Assembly (NCBI RefSeq): GCF_016654115.1
Contig: NZ_JAEQAZ010000026.1
Span: 1 to 64,000 of the forward strand
From: Streptomyces sp. MBT53
Lineage (GTDB): Bacteria > Actinomycetota > Actinomycetes > Streptomycetales > Streptomycetaceae
Reading direction: 5' to 3'
DNA: 64,000 bases
In this document: positions 62,252 through 64,000 of the stretch, piece after piece
How the letters are laid out: each line of letters begins with the position of its first letter
Numbering within the stretch: the stretch's first letter is position 1
The notes under the pieces: generated by a model
Database searches by the model: none
Seen by the model: the letters and a program-made list of their open reading frames with translations, nothing else
What the model was told of the DNA's origin: nothing
Translations under genes and position numbers: made by a program

Positions 62252-62338
62252 CAGATCACCGGCTGCAGGCACCTCTCAGGCGGGTGCCCCGCAGCAGATA
62301 CCGCTCAGGCGGGGTTCCTGCAGCACGTGCTGCTCAGG
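62252..62338 (-). repeat. Three degenerate 29-bp tandem repeats over the precursor 3' end
   Basis: Units at 62310-62338, 62281-62309 and 62252-62280 (read on the minus strand) each start CCTGAG and contain CTGC at the same place; neighbouring units agree at about 20 of 29 positions. The first unit encodes the C-terminal end of the precursor; the second repeats the codons Cys-Cys-x-x-Pro-Ala-stop in another frame. Confidence 0.65.
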
Positions 62339-62415
62339 CTGCTGGTGATGCTCAGCACCAGAGCGCTGCTGTTCTCCGTCCGCGGTTCGATCGTCTGCAG
62401 CTTCAGAACGCTCAT
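62305..62415 (-). CDS. lanA: Class III lanthipeptide precursor peptide
   Basis: 36 residues from ATG 62415, with GAGGAAGTGACCCGC upstream. The leader begins MSVLKLQTIEP, matching the LxLQ helix that class III synthetases recognise (compare RamS and AmfS). The Ser/Thr-rich core ends SITSSLSSTCCRNPA: Ser22, Thr24, Ser25, Ser26, Ser28, Ser29, Thr30 precede adjacent Cys31 and Cys32. Both S25-x2-S28-x2-C31 and S26-x2-S29-x2-C32 fit the labionin pattern. The position just upstream of LanKC on the same strand is that of RamS. Product probably a small hydrophobic peptide, function unknown. Confidence 0.88.
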   Translation of the reverse strand: MSVLKLQTIEPRTENSSALVLSITSSLSSTCCRNPA

Positions 62416-62788
62416 GCGGGTCACTTCCTCGGTGGTCGAGAGCGCTGTGACGCGCTCTGGGGATGGAACAGGTACCGACCGGTCGGCTGGGTCAGTCAAC
62501 GGCGCGCGCCGGTCGCGTACATCAGGGAAAGCACCCCGTATTCCGGGTGCGCCGCCCCCAGGAACACGCGCTCCCCGCCGACTCGAATGGTGGTGGTCCT
62601 GCCCCGTGTCGCGGGGTCGCCGCAGCCGGTAGCGTGACTCGTTTCGGCCTGGTCGTGCCCCCGTGCGCCAGGTCGTCCTCGCCCGGGCGGGAGGCACCGG
62701 ATCCGGTCCGCTGAACGGAACCCGAGGCGACAGCCGGACGACGGTGAATCACGCTGACTGCGGACGACTCGACATCGGGGGATTGTTG
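62416..62788. promoter_or_regulatory. Divergent control region of the lanthipeptide cluster
   Basis: 373 bp without a gene. It holds a 7-bp hairpin (AGAGCGC 62439-62445 with GCGCTCT 62452-62458) in the precursor leader and a perfect 12-bp palindrome CCGACCGGTCGG (62475-62486) placed where a precursor promoter would be; the latter is a candidate LuxR-regulator site. Longer open frames here are GC shadows. No convincing -35/-10 pair was identified. Confidence 0.5.
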
Positions 62789-64000
62789 ATGCGCACACGC
62801 GGATGTCAGCAGGTCCGGTACCTGACGGGGGAATCGGCCACCGGCTCCCCGGACTCACGGCACACGTCGTCGGACGGGGGCGGCACGAAGGCCGCCGGCC
62901 GGATCCGTCCGGACGAGGGCGGGGCCGGCTCGCGCGGCGAATTCGTCGGCCGGCGGGCCGAGATGCGGCAGGTCATGACAGCGCTGGCCGCCGCGCGCTC
63001 GGGGCGTGGCGGCACGGTCTTCGTCACCGGCGAACCCGGCATCGGCAAGACACGGTTCGCGGTGGAGGCTCTCCGCGCGGCTTCCGCGGCGGGCATGATC
63101 ACCGCGCGGGGCCGGGCCGGTACGGTCGGATCGGTCGTGCCGTACCGGCCGCTGATCGAGGCCCTGCTGTCCCTGTCCCGGGCCGGCCTGCTGCCGGACC
63201 CGGACGAACTGGGCCCCTACGGGCCGGTGCTCGCCCACCTGCTGCCGGGAGGCCACGCTCCCGGCACCGCCGTCGTGTCGCACCTCATGGTCGCCGAGAC
63301 CCTCCTGCGTGTGCTCGCCGCGGCCGGACGGGAGCACGGACTCCTGCTCGTGCTCGACGATCTGCACGATGCGGACACGGAGACTCTGGCGGTCCTCGAG
63401 TACGTCCTCGACAACCTCGCGGAGCAGCCCGCCGTACTGCTGCTCATCGCCGGTCGTGAGACCTGCGTGACGACCGATCTGGCCACCCGGGCATGTCAAC
63501 GGGGTGCCGCGTCGACCCTCGAACTGCGCCCGCTGGGGCGCCCGGACGTGCGCACCCTGGTCGTGGCCGAGCTGGGATCCGCCCCGGGCGCGGCCGACGC
63601 CGAACTGGTCGACACCGTGGTGGCCGACAGCACCGGGATCCCGCTGATCGTCGAGGAACTCCTCCATGGCATGACCCTGCACACCCCGGACGACTCCCGG
63701 AGGCTCCCCGTCCCCGCCGCGGTGGCCCGCAGTGTCAGGTGCCGGACCGGCCGGCTCGACCCCCGCGGACGCAAGATCCTCGGGATCGCGGCCCTCTTCG
63801 GGCAGCGCTTCCCGCTGTCCGCGCTGCAGCGCGCGGCCGGGTGCGACGATCGTGAACTGCTCACGGTCCTGCGGGCGGGAGTCGCCTCGTACCTCCTCGA
63901 ACCGGACAGGTCGAGTCCCGACTGGTACGCGTTCAGACCCCGGCTCGCCGCACAGGTGCTGTTGGAGGATCTCGGGCCGACGGAGCGCACCGGATACGCC
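62789..64000 (+). CDS. LuxR-type (LAL) AAA regulator, N-terminal part (cut by window end)
   Basis: 404 codons are visible and the frame is still open at the last base. ATG 62789 follows ATCGGGGGATTGTTG. After about 50 poorly conserved residues comes EFVGRRAEMRQV, Walker A GEPGIGKT (81-88) and Walker B LLLVLDDLHDAD, the layout of LAL/BREX-like STAND activators; the LuxR HTH would lie beyond the window. It is divergent from the precursor gene and is the likely cluster activator, unlike the two-component RamR of SapB clusters. Confidence 0.85.
   Translation, partial: MRTRGCQQVRYLTGESATGSPDSRHTSSDGGGTKAAGRIRPDEGGAGSRGEFVGRRAEMRQVMTALAAARSGRGGTVFVTGEPGIGKTRFAVEALRAASAAGMITARGRAGTVGSVVPYRPLIEALLSLSRAGLLPDPDELGPYGPVLAHLLPGGHAPGTAVVSHLMVAETLLRVLAAAGREHGLLLVLDDLHDADTETLAVLEYVLDNLAEQPAVLLLIAGRETCVTTDLATRACQRGAASTLELRPLGRPDVRTLVVAELGSAPGAADAELVDTVVADSTGIPLIVEELLHGMTLHTPDDSRRLPVPAAVARSVRCRTGRLDPRGRKILGIAALFGQRFPLSALQRAAGCDDRELLTVLRAGVASYLLEPDRSSPDWYAFRPRLAAQVLLEDLGPTERTGYA

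Overview
The window is high-GC actinobacterial DNA, most likely from Streptomyces or a close relative. The evidence is the GC-rich third codon positions, many GTG and TTG starts, tightly overlapping ATGA/GTGA operons, secreted ricin-lectin hydrolases, a class III lanthipeptide locus, a typical streptomycete intergenic repeat near 23.46-23.53 kb, and only three in-frame TTA codons noticed by eye (all in regulatory or accessory genes). I saw no tRNA, rRNA, transposase or CRISPR array. The window is cut inside a gene at both ends.

Layout. (1) 0-0.75 kb: end of a ferredoxin-NADP-type reductase and a 7Fe ferredoxin. (2) 0.9-13.7 kb: a peptide/opine-type uptake operon (amidohydrolase, DppB, DppC, DppA, DppD, DppF, alpha/beta hydrolase, IclR regulator). 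It faces a second hydrolase, a double-domain Lrp/AsnC regulator, a paralogous amidohydrolase and an F420-type monooxygenase. The two amidohydrolase genes share a palindromic upstream element. (3) 13.9-16 kb: YghZ-like aldo-keto reductase and a DyP peroxidase. (4) 16.07-24.5 kb: a form I-like aerobic CO dehydrogenase operon, coxMSL, then an XdhC-type maturation protein fused to a YHS domain, CoxD, CoxG and CoxE, with a convergent LysR regulator. (5) 24.8-30.3 kb: NPP1-like secreted protein, berberine-bridge-type flavoprotein, large LuxR (LAL) regulator and a small membrane protein. (6) 30.3-35.6 kb: operon of three secreted ricin-lectin proteins (GH18 chitinase, beta-helix protein, ThuA-like protein) behind a chitinase-type promoter and ending in a perfect terminator. 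(7) 35.7-37.6 kb: TetR with its SDR.

(8) 37.6-57.9 kb: a large catabolic island for a polycyclic or alicyclic substrate. It holds IclR, the meta-cleavage lower pathway (hydratase, acylating acetaldehyde dehydrogenase, hydroxy-oxovalerate aldolase), a KstD-like flavin dehydrogenase, TetR, HsaD-like hydrolase, HsaC-like extradiol dioxygenase, small ferredoxin, two mycofactocin-type SDRs, an amidohydrolase_2 protein, quinone reductase, three acyl-CoA dehydrogenases, a further SDR, a tandem-duplicated GntR/FadR regulator and a P450. The gene mix resembles actinobacterial steroid A/B-ring degradation, but no HsaA/HsaB hydroxylase is present here. (9) 57.9-64 kb: a class III lanthipeptide cluster with an ABC exporter, a LanKC synthetase, a 36-residue precursor not previously delimited as a gene, and a divergent LuxR-type AAA regulator cut by the window end.

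Predicted start sites were chosen from ribosome binding sites, coupling to the preceding stop codon and family N-termini. Functions rest on motifs read by eye; no database search was run.
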